Positions 44,286-54,773 of a stretch of DNA of 64,000 bases are shown here, piece by piece. Within the stretch, counting starts at the first letter, position 1; each line of letters starts with the position of its first letter. Position numbers and translations under genes: made by a program. Source of the stretch: Pseudomonadota bacterium (GTDB lineage Bacteria > Pseudomonadota > Alphaproteobacteria > Acetobacterales > Acetobacteraceae); contig JAKBAV010000004.1 of NCBI GenBank assembly GCA_021826225.1, positions 18,649 to 82,648 on the forward strand, read 5' to 3'. The notes beneath the pieces were generated by a model, which saw only the letters and a program-made list of their open reading frames with translations, was not told where the DNA came from and searched no databases.

Positions 44286-45284
44286 TTAGCGCGGCAGGGC
44301 CCGCAGGCGGGGGATGACGGCTTTCAGCAGTTCCAGGCTTTTCCAGCCTTCCGCCGGGGGAAAGCCGCCGACCAGTGGCTGGAAGCCGAACATGCCCTTA
44401 TCCTCGACCTTATCGGCATTGGCGACCAACTCATCCGGTGTCCATACCGCGAACATGCCGGAGCGCCGCAGGGCTTCGAGGTTATCGAGCCCCTTGAAGG
44501 GCGAATTGGTGTTTTCCTCCTGCGCCGCCCATTTGGCGTATTCCGATACGACATGGAGCGCGTGCGGTTCGAGGATCGACCAGGTGCGGTCAGGGTCATC
44601 CGAGAGCATGATGATGCCGGGCAAACGGTGGCACGGGCGGGTGTAGTTGCCGGGTTCGCGGCCGAGCCTGCGGCATTCCTCCTCGTAGAGCGGAATGATG
44701 TCGGCGCGCATCGGCCCGAAGCCAACGCCAAGCCGGGCCGCGCGTTTGGCCGAGGCCGCCACGCCGCCGCCGGCGAAGACGATGTTTTCCGGCTTCTGCA
44801 CGGGCAGCGGGCGGATGAAGACGGGGCGGCCATTGGCCTCGAAACGCTCGCCGCGCAAGGCGCGCAATATGGTTTCGATGCCCTCGTCGAGCAGGCGGCC
44901 GCGATCCTTCATCGCGGCCCCGAACATCTGGAATTCGAACGGCACGTAGCCGGCGCCGAAAATGACCTGGAGGCGGCCATTGCTCATGAGATCCGCGATG
45001 GCGATCTGCTCGGCGATTTTCACCGGGTCGTGCAGCGGCAGGATGACCGCGCCAAGGCCGATGGTAACGCGGCGGGTGACCGCCGCGATGCCGCCGGCCA
45101 TGACGAACGGGGCCGGAAGGTAGCCATCCTCCGCGCCGTGATGCTCCATGAGCCCGATGCGGTCAACGCCGATTTCATCGGCATAGCGCGCCATTTCCAG
45201 CGCGGCGCCGTAGAGTTGTTGCACGGGCGTGCCCCATGCGGGCGCACGCATGTCGAAGGAGACGGCTGTCATGATCGGGGTCAT
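44286..45284 (-). CDS. Luciferase-like flavin-dependent monooxygenase
   Basis: 332 aa TIM-barrel LLM protein. IGLMEHHGAEDGYLPAPFVMAGGIAA near residues 43-68, LGAVILPLHDPVKIAEQIAIAD, and FGAGYVPFEFQMFG are conserved. Uses reduced flavin from a partner reductase to oxygenate a small substrate; no reductase gene is adjacent. Its TAA stop is supplied by the target-site copy of the MITE, so insertion did not lengthen the protein. Confidence 0.85.
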   Translation of the reverse strand: MTPIMTAVSFDMRAPAWGTPVQQLYGAALEMARYADEIGVDRIGLMEHHGAEDGYLPAPFVMAGGIAAVTRRVTIGLGAVILPLHDPVKIAEQIAIADLMSNGRLQVIFGAGYVPFEFQMFGAAMKDRGRLLDEGIETILRALRGERFEANGRPVFIRPLPVQKPENIVFAGGGVAASAKRAARLGVGFGPMRADIIPLYEEECRRLGREPGNYTRPCHRLPGIIMLSDDPDRTWSILEPHALHVVSEYAKWAAQEENTNSPFKGLDNLEALRRSGMFAVWTPDELVANADKVEDKGMFGFQPLVGGFPPAEGWKSLELLKAVIPRLRALPR

Positions 45285-45323
45285 GGCGTAGTCTTACGAG
45301 GCAAGCCAGAATGCTGCAACAGT

Positions 45324-46238
45324 TCAGGCCGGCGCGATGGTGGTGCCGCGCTGTCCGGCGATGATCGCGGTGAAATCCGTGAGCGCGCCGATGGCCGCCG
45401 GCTTGGCCGTACGCGCCACGAAAGCGCAGGCGGCGCGCACCTTTGGCGCGATGGAGCCGGCCGGAAAGGCGGCGGCATGGGCGGCTAATTCCGCCGGATG
45501 GGTTTGCGCGATGAGACGCTGGGCCGGGGTTCCGTAATCGAGATAGACACCGGCGACATCGGTGAGCATGACCAGCATATCCGCGCCCGCCTGTTCGGCC
45601 AGCAGGGCGCTGGTGGCGTCCTTATCGATGACGGCTTCCGCGCCGACGAGCCTGTTGCCGGTTCTGCCCACCGGAACGCCACCGCCGCCGCCGCAGATGA
45701 CGGTGATGCCAGCCCGCGCGAGATGCAGAATGGAAGCAATTTCCAGGATGCCAAGCGGTTGCGGCGAGGCGACGACGCGGCGCCAGTATTTGCCGTCCGG
45801 CGCCACCTGCCAGTCATGTTCCCGTGCCAGGCGCCGCGCCGTGGCTTCGTCGTAGACCGGGCCGATCGGCTTGGTGGGGTGCGCGAATGCGGGGTCTTGC
45901 AGGTCCACCAGGGTTTGCGTCATCAGGGCCACGACCGGCGCGCCCTCGGGCAGGGCGTTACGCAAGGCGAGTTCGATGGCATAGCCGATCCAGCCCTCGC
46001 TTTCGGCCCCCAGCGCATCCAGCGGCAGGGCGGAAATGGCGGGGCCGGCGCTGGATTGCAAGGCCAACAGCCCGACCTGCGGGCCGTTGCCATGGGTGAT
46101 GATGAGCTGATGGCCGGCGGATATCGCCGCCGCCAGCACGCGCGCGGCCATGTCGGCGGCCTGCTGCTGGGCGGCGGCGGTGAGCGGCTGGCCCCGCGGC
46201 AACAGGGCATTGCCGCCAAGCGCGACGAGGATGCGCAT
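45324..46238 (-). CDS. arcC: Carbamate kinase
   Basis: 304 aa. VALGGNALLPRG at the N-terminus, ITHGNGPQVGLLALQ near residue 50, GGGGGVPV near residue 200 and AVIDKDATSALLAEQ (substrate and ATP sites). It makes ATP from carbamoyl phosphate in the last step of the arginine deiminase pathway. Its start overlaps the ornithine carbamoyltransferase stop (TGATG), and it is the last gene of the arc operon. Confidence 0.93.
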   Translation of the reverse strand: MRILVALGGNALLPRGQPLTAAAQQQAADMAARVLAAAISAGHQLIITHGNGPQVGLLALQSSAGPAISALPLDALGAESEGWIGYAIELALRNALPEGAPVVALMTQTLVDLQDPAFAHPTKPIGPVYDEATARRLAREHDWQVAPDGKYWRRVVASPQPLGILEIASILHLARAGITVICGGGGGVPVGRTGNRLVGAEAVIDKDATSALLAEQAGADMLVMLTDVAGVYLDYGTPAQRLIAQTHPAELAAHAAAFPAGSIAPKVRAACAFVARTAKPAAIGALTDFTAIIAGQRGTTIAPA

Positions 46239-47236
46239 CAGCCCAAGGTCGCCACGAGGATGGCCTTGATGCTGTGCATGCGGTTTTCCGCCTGGTCGAA
46301 CACGATGGAGGACGCGGATTCGAAAACCTCGTCCGTGACCTCCATGGCGGAAATACCGAAGCGTTTTTCGATATCCCTGCCGATTTTGGTTTCGGCGTTA
46401 TGGAAGGAGGGCAGGCAGTGCATGAATTTGGTGAATGGGTTGCCGGTGGCCGCCATGAGCGCGGCATTAACCTGATAGGGCCGCAGCAGCTCGATGCGTT
46501 CGCCCCAGCGGGCGGAGTCCTCGCCCATGGAAAGCCAGACATCGGTGTAGATGAAATCGGCATGCCGCACGGCGGCGCGGGCATCGGTTTCGAAGGTGAC
46601 GCTGGCCCCGGTTTCACCGCAGATGGCAGCGATGGTATCGATGAATTTCGGCTCGGGATGCACCGCGGCTGGCGCGCCGATGCGCAGCTTCATGCCGAGT
46701 TTCGCGGCACCCACGGCCAGCGAGCGCGCCATGTTGTTGCGGCCATCGCCCATGAAGGCGAAGCGGATATCTGAGAGATGCTTATGGGTGAACTCGCGCA
46801 TTGTCATGAAATCCGCGAGGATCTGGGTGGGGTGCGATTCATCGGTGAGGCCGTTATAGACCGGCACACCGGCATGGCGCGCCAGCACCTCGACATCCGC
46901 CTGGGCGAAGCCGCGAAACTCTATGGCATCATACATGCGGCCGAGAACCCGTGCCGTATCCTTCACCGTTTCCGACTGGCCGATATGGCTGCCGCTCGGC
47001 CCCATATACGTGACATGCGCGCCCTGATCATAGGCGGCCACCTCGAAGCCGCTGCGCGTGCGGGTGGAATCCTTCTCGAAGATCAGGGCGATGGTCTTGC
47101 CGGTGAGTTGCTTGCGCTCAAAGCCGCCGCGCTTGGCCGCCTTGAGGTCTTTGGCCAGAGCCAGAAGAAAACGCAGCTCCGAGGGGGCAAAATCCTCCAG
47201 CGCGATAACGTTACGACCATGCAGATTTACAGGCAT
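46238..47236 (-). CDS. arcB: Ornithine carbamoyltransferase, catabolic type
   Basis: 332 aa. Carbamoyl-phosphate motif FEKDSTRTRSGF near residue 53, YMGPSGSHIGQSETVKDTARVLGRMYD typical of the catabolic (ArcB) branch in two adjoining segments, HPTQILADF and the ornithine loop MHCLPSFHN. It splits citrulline with phosphate into ornithine and carbamoyl phosphate. The product ornithine feeds the decarboxylase two genes upstream. 22 bp after arginine deiminase. Confidence 0.92.
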   Translation of the reverse strand: MPVNLHGRNVIALEDFAPSELRFLLALAKDLKAAKRGGFERKQLTGKTIALIFEKDSTRTRSGFEVAAYDQGAHVTYMGPSGSHIGQSETVKDTARVLGRMYDAIEFRGFAQADVEVLARHAGVPVYNGLTDESHPTQILADFMTMREFTHKHLSDIRFAFMGDGRNNMARSLAVGAAKLGMKLRIGAPAAVHPEPKFIDTIAAICGETGASVTFETDARAAVRHADFIYTDVWLSMGEDSARWGERIELLRPYQVNAALMAATGNPFTKFMHCLPSFHNAETKIGRDIEKRFGISAMEVTDEVFESASSIVFDQAENRMHSIKAILVATLG

Positions 47237-47258
47237 TTTTATTGCTCCACAAATTTAT

Positions 47259-48485
47259 TCAAGCTGCATCACGGCTGATCGGGCAGCTCATGCAATGGCC
47301 GCCGCCGCGCCCGCGGCCAAGCTCCGCACCTTCGATGGTGATGACCTCGATACCCGCCTTGCGCAGCAGGGTGTTGGTATAGACGTTACGGTTATAGGCG
47401 ATGACAACCCCCGGCGCCACGGCGAGCACGTTATTGCCATCATCCCATTGCTCGCGCTCGGCCTCGAAACTATCGCCGCCGGTGGGGATGCGGCGCAGCT
47501 TGGTGATGCCGATGGCAGCCGCCACGACATCGGCGAAATGGCCTGTCTCGGCCACCGCGCGGACGCCCTGGTTCGCATCATCGGGCACCAGCGAAAACGC
47601 CTTCATGTGATCGACGATATCCGGATAGACCGTGACGACATCGCGGTCGCAGAACGAGAACACGGTATCGAGATGCATGTTGCCGCGCTCGCGCGGCATC
47701 TGCCCGGCGATGACGCGGGTCGCGGCACCGTTCACGAACAGGCGGTGAGCGTATTCGGCAATGGCCTGCGGCGTGGAGCGCTCGCCCATGCCGATGAGCA
47801 CGACGCCATTGCCCAGCGCCATCACATCGCCGCCCTCGACGCTCATATTTCCTGGTTTCTCTTCCGTTGCATCGAAATAGCGGGTGAATTTGACGTCGCT
47901 GAAGCGGGGATGGAAGCGGTACACGGCGGCGAGATTGACCGCCTCCGGGCGGCGCGCCGGCCAGTACATCTGGTTGATGAACACGCCATTGCCGGCCCAG
48001 CATGAGCTGTCACGCGTGAAAAGCTGGTTCGGCAGCGGCGGCAGGATGAATTCATGCGGCTCGCGCGTCATCGCGAACAAGCCATGCGGCACGAACGGAA
48101 GTTCCGCCCGGGCGATGCCGCCAACCAGAAATATGGCCAGTTGCGCCGCCGGCATTTCATCCAGCCAGGCGCGCATCTCCCCGGCCGTGCCGCGGCCGAG
48201 GCTGGCGATATCCACCCGGCGGTCCAGCAGCCAGGCACGCGCCGTGGGGTTGGCCATGGTTTGCGCCAGCATGGCGCCGAATTCATGGACGATGATGTTT
48301 CTGTCGCGCATCGTATCGACAAAGGCGTCATGCTCCTGGCGCGCCTCCTTCACCCAGATCACGTCATCGAACAGCAATTCGTGGCAATTGCCGGGGGTGA
48401 GGCGCGTGAGGCTGAGGTCCGGCCGGTGCACGATCACCTCGCGCAAAATGCCGACTTCAGAATACACGCCGAGTGGTTCAGTCAT
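47259..48485 (-). CDS. arcA: Arginine deiminase
   Basis: 408 aa from ATG 48485, the usual family length; the longer frame upstream is antisense noise. [36 protein letters not shown] and the C-terminal catalytic Cys in [10 protein letters not shown] are present. It converts arginine to citrulline and ammonia, which raises pH. The start overlaps the ornithine decarboxylase stop in ATGA, so these two enzymes are translationally coupled. Confidence 0.94.
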   Translation of the reverse strand: MTEPLGVYSEVGILREVIVHRPDLSLTRLTPGNCHELLFDDVIWVKEARQEHDAFVDTMRDRNIIVHEFGAMLAQTMANPTARAWLLDRRVDIASLGRGTAGEMRAWLDEMPAAQLAIFLVGGIARAELPFVPHGLFAMTREPHEFILPPLPNQLFTRDSSCWAGNGVFINQMYWPARRPEAVNLAAVYRFHPRFSDVKFTRYFDATEEKPGNMSVEGGDVMALGNGVVLIGMGERSTPQAIAEYAHRLFVNGAATRVIAGQMPRERGNMHLDTVFSFCDRDVVTVYPDIVDHMKAFSLVPDDANQGVRAVAETGHFADVVAAAIGITKLRRIPTGGDSFEAEREQWDDGNNVLAVAPGVVIAYNRNVYTNTLLRKAGIEVITIEGAELGRGRGGGHCMSCPISRDAA

Positions 48486-50836
48486 GAGATCGATCCTTCC
48501 TGGATGGCATAGGTGTGGAAACCGACGCGGCCGTCCACTTCGGTCTCGCGGTATACGCCCTGGATTTCGCAATCGAATCCGGGAAATAGATTGGCGGCTT
48601 CCTCGAACATTTTCAGATAGTCCAGCATCGGCCTGGCGCGTGCATCGTAGCGCTCGCCGGGTACGACAACGCCGATGCCGGGCGGATAAACCAGGGCAAG
48701 CGAGGCTGCGATGCGGTTTTCGATGTTATGGATGGAGAGATACTCCACCTCGTTGCGAATGAATTTCTGCTCGGCTGCCTGTGGAGACATGGCGATGGCG
48801 GGAAAATGCTCCGGCCGGAACTGCGCGCGCTGCAGATCGCGCACATGGTGCATGCGGTAGAAATCATGCATCTCCTGGCACAGATCCGCAAGGCCCATGC
48901 CGGCGTAGCGCCGCGCATGGCGCGCGGTGAAAGCGGGGATGACCTTTTCGAGCGCGGTGTTACTGTCATGCAGATGCTTGAAACTCACCAGGGCGCTCAG
49001 CAGCGTGCCGGCCTTGCTGGCTTCGAGCCCGGGCGTGAGCAGGAATAGAATACTGTTCAGATCGTTCTTCTCCGGGACGATTTGATTCTCCCGCAGATAC
49101 TCCGCGAGAATCGCGGCGGGTATGCCATGCGATTCGTATTCGCCAGTGTTGCGCTCAATGCCTGGCGTCAGCAGCGTGAGCTTGTTGGGGTCGGTCATGG
49201 CATAGCCCGGCGGCAGCGCTCCGAATCCGTGCCAGGGGGCATCCGGAGTCAGTTCCCAGAAGGCGGGATTGGCCGCGAGCATGTCCGCCGGCACATGCTC
49301 CCAGGGAGTTTTTCCGGCACTGCCGGGCAGCTCGACGAATTCCGGTACGAAGGGGTCGAAGAACCATGCCTGGTCGGGGGCTGCTGCCTTTTCCACGAAG
49401 GCGGACCGCAACGCGCGGATTTTTTTTCGCAGATCGATGCCCAGGCGGATCGTGTCGTCCCACAGCACCTCGCCGGCGCGGCCCTTCATCATCTGCGCGC
49501 CGACATCCAGCGAGGCGAATAGCGGATAGAAGGGCGAGGTGGAAGCGTGCAGCATAAACGCATCGTTGAAGCGCCGGTGTGAGACATGGCGCTTTTGCGC
49601 CCTGGTATGGGCATCCTTCACATGGATCTGCGAGGCCTGGGAAAATCCGGCGAGCTGCTTATGCGTGGACTGCGTGGCGATGATGCCGGCATCATCCGGC
49701 GTGAGATGCTGGAGCCCCATGGCGAAGCGGCCGCGGAATAGCGGGTGAAACTTCATGAACCCCGCCCACGCCTCGTCGAACAGGATATAGTCGCAGAGGG
49801 GGCTGAGCTTCTCGAAGATCATGCCGACATCGTAGATCGTGCCGTCATAGGAGCATTGCTCGATGATTGCGAGGCGGAACGGCTTTTTGCGCGACCAGGC
49901 ATCCGGATCGGTCACCAGCGGATGGGATTTGATCTTGTCGCGCAGCCGCGTTTCGTCGAGCGCCGCGTAGTCAATCGGGCCGATCAGCCCGTGCGCGTTG
50001 CGGGCGGTTTCAAGATAGACCGGAATGCCTCCGGCCAGAACCAGGGCGCCGTGATGATTGGATTTATGGTTGTTGCGGTCAAACAAAACGAGATCGCCCT
50101 GGGCGACGAGCGCGCCGCTGACGATTTTGTTGGAGGTGGAGGTGCCGTTCAGCACGAAATAGGTGCGCTCGGCGCCGAAGATTTTCGCGGCTTCCTTCTG
50201 CGCCGCCAGTGCCGGACCCTCATGGATCAGCAGGTCGCCCAGTTCGACCACGGAATTATCGAGATCGCTGCGAAAGACAGCCTCACCGAGATGCTCGACA
50301 AACAACCGGCCCACGGGACTTTTCCAGTAGAAAATCCCACCATTATGGCCAGGGCAGGTCCATACCTGATTGCCGGCATCGGCATAGTCCAGCATCGCGC
50401 CGAAAAACGGGGTTTTCAGCGTTTCAGCATAGGTGCTGATATGGCTGGCGATGTTCTTGGCGATGAAATCGGGCATATCCTCGGCCAGAAAAATCGTACC
50501 CGTGACGAGGCCGAGAATTTCCGCCGGAATATCCGCGAGCTCCTGATGGCGGATCAGCAGAAATATCGGTGCTTCCATGCCGCGTGAGCGGATGGTTCCG
50601 ACGAGTGACAGGATACCGCTCTGCCATGCCCCATCGCCCCATTCCAGCAGCAGGCAGCCAAGCCCGGCATCGGCGCGGATCGCGGTTGCGGCATCCTCGA
50701 CCGAGGATTCCAGGCTCGTGGTGAAGCCCTGTTTTTTAAGGTTTCCCAGAATCTGCTGGAAACTTTCAGTCTCGGGCGATGGTGCTTGCATTGGCCGGGT
50801 ACAGCCGAGAATGCGGAACCGGGTTTCGTAGGACAT
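48482..50836 (-). CDS. Ornithine decarboxylase (SpeC/SpeF-like, PLP-dependent)
   Basis: About 784 aa from ATG 50836, which has GGAG upstream (ATG 50851 is an alternative). N-terminal response-regulator-like wing domain, then a PLP fold: [62 protein letters not shown] and PLP Lys near 393 in [39 protein letters not shown] and the NHHGAL motif match ornithine rather than lysine or arginine decarboxylases. It removes CO2 from ornithine and consumes a proton, giving putrescine. Placed within the arginine deiminase operon, it would extend that pathway to putrescine. Confidence 0.85.
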   Translation of the reverse strand: MSYETRFRILGCTRPMQAPSPETESFQQILGNLKKQGFTTSLESSVEDAATAIRADAGLGCLLLEWGDGAWQSGILSLVGTIRSRGMEAPIFLLIRHQELADIPAEILGLVTGTIFLAEDMPDFIAKNIASHISTYAETLKTPFFGAMLDYADAGNQVWTCPGHNGGIFYWKSPVGRLFVEHLGEAVFRSDLDNSVVELGDLLIHEGPALAAQKEAAKIFGAERTYFVLNGTSTSNKIVSGALVAQGDLVLFDRNNHKSNHHGALVLAGGIPVYLETARNAHGLIGPIDYAALDETRLRDKIKSHPLVTDPDAWSRKKPFRLAIIEQCSYDGTIYDVGMIFEKLSPLCDYILFDEAWAGFMKFHPLFRGRFAMGLQHLTPDDAGIIATQSTHKQLAGFSQASQIHVKDAHTRAQKRHVSHRRFNDAFMLHASTSPFYPLFASLDVGAQMMKGRAGEVLWDDTIRLGIDLRKKIRALRSAFVEKAAAPDQAWFFDPFVPEFVELPGSAGKTPWEHVPADMLAANPAFWELTPDAPWHGFGALPPGYAMTDPNKLTLLTPGIERNTGEYESHGIPAAILAEYLRENQIVPEKNDLNSILFLLTPGLEASKAGTLLSALVSFKHLHDSNTALEKVIPAFTARHARRYAGMGLADLCQEMHDFYRMHHVRDLQRAQFRPEHFPAIAMSPQAAEQKFIRNEVEYLSIHNIENRIAASLALVYPPGIGVVVPGERYDARARPMLDYLKMFEEAANLFPGFDCEIQGVYRETEVDGRVGFHTYAIQEGSIS

Positions 50837-50895
50837 GATACCGCGCTCCATGGATAAAATTCCGGGCCGCCCTCGGTGGCGGCCCGGATGCAGGA

Positions 50896-52377
50896 TCAGG
50901 CGATGGTGACAATGCCTTTGGCGAACAGGATGACCGAGACCACCGCCGCCGCCAGGAGCAGGCCGACCGCGGCTTTCTCGCGCCCGGAAAATGCGGGAAG
51001 CTGCGCGAAATGCTCGCGCTTGGCGTACCAGAATACCGGGATGCCCAGAGCGAACACGATGGTGGACATAAGCAGGAACTGCGGCCCCGCGGCGTAGAGC
51101 AGCCAGAGGGCATAGATGGCGCCGAGCAAACCCGTGATCATCGCGGTGCGCCGGCCTTCCGAATGTGTGGCAACGTAGCCGGGACGCGAGGCATAGACGG
51201 TGAGGAACAGCGCGCTGGCGAGATAGGGCGGCAGGATCATCACGCCGGTGATGTCGATGAGCCAGATCCAGGCATTATGGGCGAATAATACCACGAACAG
51301 GGTCGCCTGCATCACCGCGCTCGAAATCCACAGCGAAGGGGCGGCGGCGTGGAAGCGGTTTTCCCGGGCCAGGAATTTCGGAAACACACCACCTTTCGCG
51401 CCTTCGAATGGCAGCTCGGCGACCAGAATGGTCCAGGCCAGCCAGCAGCTCAGCACCGAGATGAGCAAGGCGACATTGACGAATACCGCGCCCCAGTTGC
51501 CAACCACCGCGCGCAGCACATAGGCCGCGGAGGGGTTGCTAAGGCCCGCGATTTCGCCCTGATGCATGATGCCGAGGGGCAGGATGGAGAGCAGCGCGTA
51601 GAGCAGGGTGCAGACACCCAGGCCGATGAAGGTCGCCGGCCCGACATCCGACATTTTGCGCGCGCGATCCGATACGACAACCGCAGCCTCGATGCCGATG
51701 AACACCCATAAGGTGACGAGCATGGTGCTTTTAACCTGGCTGAAAATACTGCCGAGATGGTTCTGCTGGCCCCAGATGTCGAAGGTGAAATTGCCCCCGG
51801 TCATGTAGAAGGCCATCACGATCAGGGCGAAGCTGATGGTGATGATATTCAGGGCACTGGCCAGAACGTTCAGCATCGCCGTGCGCTTGACGCCCGAAAG
51901 CACGACACCGCACATCACCCAGATGAGCAGCGAACCGCCGATAATCGAGGGCCAGTTCTGGCCATTTCCAAAAATCGGGAAGAAATAGCTCAGGATCTGC
52001 ATGATCAACACGGCGAAGGCGACATTGCCGAAGGCCGAGCTGAGCCAGTAGCCCCAGGCCATCTGGAAGCCGGCGAACGGGCCGAAGCCGGCTTGTGCGT
52101 AGGAGTAGATGCCGGCTTTGAGGTCCGGCCGCTTATCCGCGAGGATACGGAAGCTGTTGGACAGAAAATACATGCCTATGAGGGTGATGACCCAGGCGAT
52201 GGCGATGGCGACAAGCCCGGCGCCGCTCGCCATGTTGGCTGGCAGGTTAAACGCGCCGCCGCCGATCATCGAGCCGACGACGACGCCGCTGAGCAGCAGC
52301 ATGCCGAGTTTGCGGCTTTCCGGCTGGGCCTCGGCGCCTGGTGCGGCCATGCTGGGCTGTGAGACGGTTTTATCCAT
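50896..52377 (-). CDS. Basic amino acid/polyamine antiporter (ArcD-like APC family)
   Basis: 493 aa from ATG 52377 with GGGAGG before it. 12 or more transmembrane helices; GVVVGSMIGGGAFNLPANM at the start is the APC-family substrate loop, and AGIYSYAQAGFGPFAGF and FIGIEAAVVVSDRARKMSDVG follow. It would exchange arginine for ornithine or putrescine to feed the pathway below it. It is the first gene of the operon arcD-odc-arcA-arcB-arcC and lies behind an FNR/ANR box. Exact substrates are inferred from the neighbours. Confidence 0.85.
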   Translation of the reverse strand: MDKTVSQPSMAAPGAEAQPESRKLGMLLLSGVVVGSMIGGGAFNLPANMASGAGLVAIAIAWVITLIGMYFLSNSFRILADKRPDLKAGIYSYAQAGFGPFAGFQMAWGYWLSSAFGNVAFAVLIMQILSYFFPIFGNGQNWPSIIGGSLLIWVMCGVVLSGVKRTAMLNVLASALNIITISFALIVMAFYMTGGNFTFDIWGQQNHLGSIFSQVKSTMLVTLWVFIGIEAAVVVSDRARKMSDVGPATFIGLGVCTLLYALLSILPLGIMHQGEIAGLSNPSAAYVLRAVVGNWGAVFVNVALLISVLSCWLAWTILVAELPFEGAKGGVFPKFLARENRFHAAAPSLWISSAVMQATLFVVLFAHNAWIWLIDITGVMILPPYLASALFLTVYASRPGYVATHSEGRRTAMITGLLGAIYALWLLYAAGPQFLLMSTIVFALGIPVFWYAKREHFAQLPAFSGREKAAVGLLLAAAVVSVILFAKGIVTIA

Positions 52378-52438
52378 TGAGAGCCTCCCTTCAAGAAACA
52401 ATCCAGGAGCGATTTTGAACCGGAATTCGCGGCCGTAC

Positions 52439-52454
52439 ATTGATCGCGATCAAT
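52439..52454. promoter_or_regulatory. Perfect FNR/ANR-type box between divergent acid-resistance genes
   Basis: ATTGATCGCGATCAAT, a perfect palindrome matching the FNR/ANR consensus TTGAT-N4-ATCAA. It lies 62 bp upstream of the antiporter start and 55 bp upstream of the second decarboxylase start, in the 131-bp divergent gap. In Pseudomonas the arcDABC operon is activated by ANR under low oxygen, so this site probably links both units to oxygen limitation. Confidence 0.75.
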
Positions 52455-52508
52455 TTGCGGCGGACCCGATGCGTCTAAACGTCATGCGTCCGAGGGGAGT
52501 GTCCGTGT

Positions 52509-54773
52509 ATGCCGCAGCGCAACATCCAATCCGCCACCGTGTCTGTCTTGATTGTGAATGATGCAGCGCATGACGAGACCGCCGCCGGCCGGGCCATACG
52601 CACGCTGGCCACGGCACTCGGGGCGTATAACGTATTGGTCGCGGCGGAGGCGGCGGATGCCATGGCGATCATCCGCGCCGATGCCTCGCTGCATGCCGCG
52701 ATCATCGACTGGGATCTGGGCCGGAATGGCGACCACATGCCGGCGGCGGACACGCTGGCCGCCCTGCGCCGGAAAAATGCCGATATGCCGGTATTCCTGC
52801 TGGCGGAGCGCACGCGGCTGGCGGAAATTCCGGTGAGCGTGATGCAGCAGGCCGATGATTTCATCTGGCTGCTGGAGGATACCGTGGATTTCATCGCCGG
52901 ACGTATCATCGCGGCGATGGCCCGCTACGAGGCCCGGCTGTTGCCGCCGATGCTGCGCGCGCTGGTGGATTTCTCGAAGATGCATGAATATTCCTGGCAC
53001 ACGCCTGGGCATACCGGCGGCACGGCATTTCTCAAATCGCCCGCGGGCCGGGTATTCCATGCGTTTTTCGGCGAGAATCTGCTGCGCGCGGATCTCTCGA
53101 TTTCAGTTGGTGAGCTGGGCTCGCTGCTCGACCATTCCGGGCCGATCGGCGCCGGGGAGGCCTATGCGGCGCGGGTGTTCGGCGCGGACCGCACCTATTA
53201 TGTAACCAATGGCACATCGACCTCCAACCGCATCGTGGTGATGGCGGCGGCAACGCAGGGGCAGGTGGTACTTTGCGACCGCAACTGCCATAAATCCATC
53301 GAGCATGCGATGACGCTGTCCGGCGCGATGCCGGTGTATTTAATGCCATCGCGCAATCACCTCGGCATTATCGGGCCGATACGGCCCGCATTGTTGCGCC
53401 AGGATGCGATCCGCGCCGCGATCGCCGTCAACCCGCTGACAGTGAATGCCGTAAGCCCTGCGCCGGTTCTGGCGATCCTCACCAATTCTACCTATGATGG
53501 GTTGTGTTACGATATCACCCAGGTGGAGCCAGCACTCGGCGCTTCGGTGGACCGGATATTATTCGATGAGGCCTGGTTCGCCTATGCCCGGTTTCATCCA
53601 CTTTATGCCGGGCGCTTCGCCATGCATGAGCGCGCGCCGGGCAATACCGGCGCCAGTGTGTTCGCCACGCAATCCACGCATAAGCTGCTCGCGGCGCTGT
53701 CGCAGGCCTCGATGATCCATATGCGCGACGGGCGGCGGCCGGTTCCGCATGAGCGTTTCAACGAGGCGTTCATGATGCATGCCTCGACCTCGCCGCAATA
53801 TGCCGTCATCGCGTCCAACGATGTGAGCGCGGCGATGATGGAGGGGCCGGCGGGCACCGCGCTGATCGAGGAATCCATTCAGGAGGCCATCGCCTTCCGC
53901 CAGATGATGGCACGCATGCAGGCGCAATTCACAGCGAAAGACGACTGGTTTTTCGGCGTATGGCAGCCTGACAGCATCGATGGCGGGAAGCGGCTGTTTC
54001 ACGCCGCGCCGCCTGACCGTCTGGCCGCCGACCCGGCATGCTGGGTGCTGGCGCCGCATGCGGAGTGGCATGGTTTCGGCGATGTCGGCGAGGGCTATTG
54101 CATGCTCGACCCGATCAAGGTCTCCATCGTCATGCCACGAATGCCCGATGGCTTGCTCATCCCTGCGCCGCTGGTTACCGCCTATCTCGATGCCCAGGGC
54201 ATCATTCCAGAAAAAACCACGGATTTCACGATATTGTTTCTATTTTCGCTTGGCATTACCAAGGGAAAATGGGGCACGCTGGTGAATGCGCTGCTCGATT
54301 TCAAGCGCGATTTCGATGCCGATGCGCCGCTTGCCCGGGTGATCCCGGCGCTGGTGGCGGCGTATCCCGCGCGCTACGGGGCGCTGGGCTTGCGCGAACT
54401 GGCAGGGGATATTCATACCCAGACCCTGGCGCTCGGGCTCGCGGCGCGGCTGGAGCAGGGGTTCTCCGTGGCGCCGGTGCCGGTGCGTACCCCGGCGGAG
54501 GCGTATCGGGAGCTGGTGGCCGGCTATGTTGAACGGCTGGGGCTGGAAGCGCTGGCGGGGCGTGTGACCGCGACCGGGATCGTGCCCTATCCGCCGGGCA
54601 TCCCGCTCGCCATGCCGGGCGAGGATTTTGGCCCGGCGGACGGGCCGGTGCTGGGATATTTACGCGCGCTGGAGGCATTCGATGCGCTCTTTCCCGGCTT
54701 CACACATGATATTCATGGCATCGAGGTGGTAAACGGGCGCTACAATGCGCTATGCCTCGCCGTGCCGGTCTGA
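52509..54773 (+). CDS. Arginine/lysine-type PLP decarboxylase
   Basis: 754 aa. Wing domain, then TPGHTGGTAFLKSPAGR, GSLLDHSGPIG, DRNCHKSIEHAM, FDEAWFAYARFHPLYAG and PLP Lys392 in ATQSTHKLLAALSQASMIH; C-terminal YPPGIPLAMPGE. The N-terminal half is closest to lysine decarboxylase (CadA), the middle and end to arginine decarboxylase (AdiA, KWGTLVN), so the substrate stays open. The reaction consumes a cytoplasmic proton. It is divergent from the arc operon and shares the FNR box. GAGGGGAG lies before the ATG. Confidence 0.85.
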   Translation: MPQRNIQSATVSVLIVNDAAHDETAAGRAIRTLATALGAYNVLVAAEAADAMAIIRADASLHAAIIDWDLGRNGDHMPAADTLAALRRKNADMPVFLLAERTRLAEIPVSVMQQADDFIWLLEDTVDFIAGRIIAAMARYEARLLPPMLRALVDFSKMHEYSWHTPGHTGGTAFLKSPAGRVFHAFFGENLLRADLSISVGELGSLLDHSGPIGAGEAYAARVFGADRTYYVTNGTSTSNRIVVMAAATQGQVVLCDRNCHKSIEHAMTLSGAMPVYLMPSRNHLGIIGPIRPALLRQDAIRAAIAVNPLTVNAVSPAPVLAILTNSTYDGLCYDITQVEPALGASVDRILFDEAWFAYARFHPLYAGRFAMHERAPGNTGASVFATQSTHKLLAALSQASMIHMRDGRRPVPHERFNEAFMMHASTSPQYAVIASNDVSAAMMEGPAGTALIEESIQEAIAFRQMMARMQAQFTAKDDWFFGVWQPDSIDGGKRLFHAAPPDRLAADPACWVLAPHAEWHGFGDVGEGYCMLDPIKVSIVMPRMPDGLLIPAPLVTAYLDAQGIIPEKTTDFTILFLFSLGITKGKWGTLVNALLDFKRDFDADAPLARVIPALVAAYPARYGALGLRELAGDIHTQTLALGLAARLEQGFSVAPVPVRTPAEAYRELVAGYVERLGLEALAGRVTATGIVPYPPGIPLAMPGEDFGPADGPVLGYLRALEAFDALFPGFTHDIHGIEVVNGRYNALCLAVPV

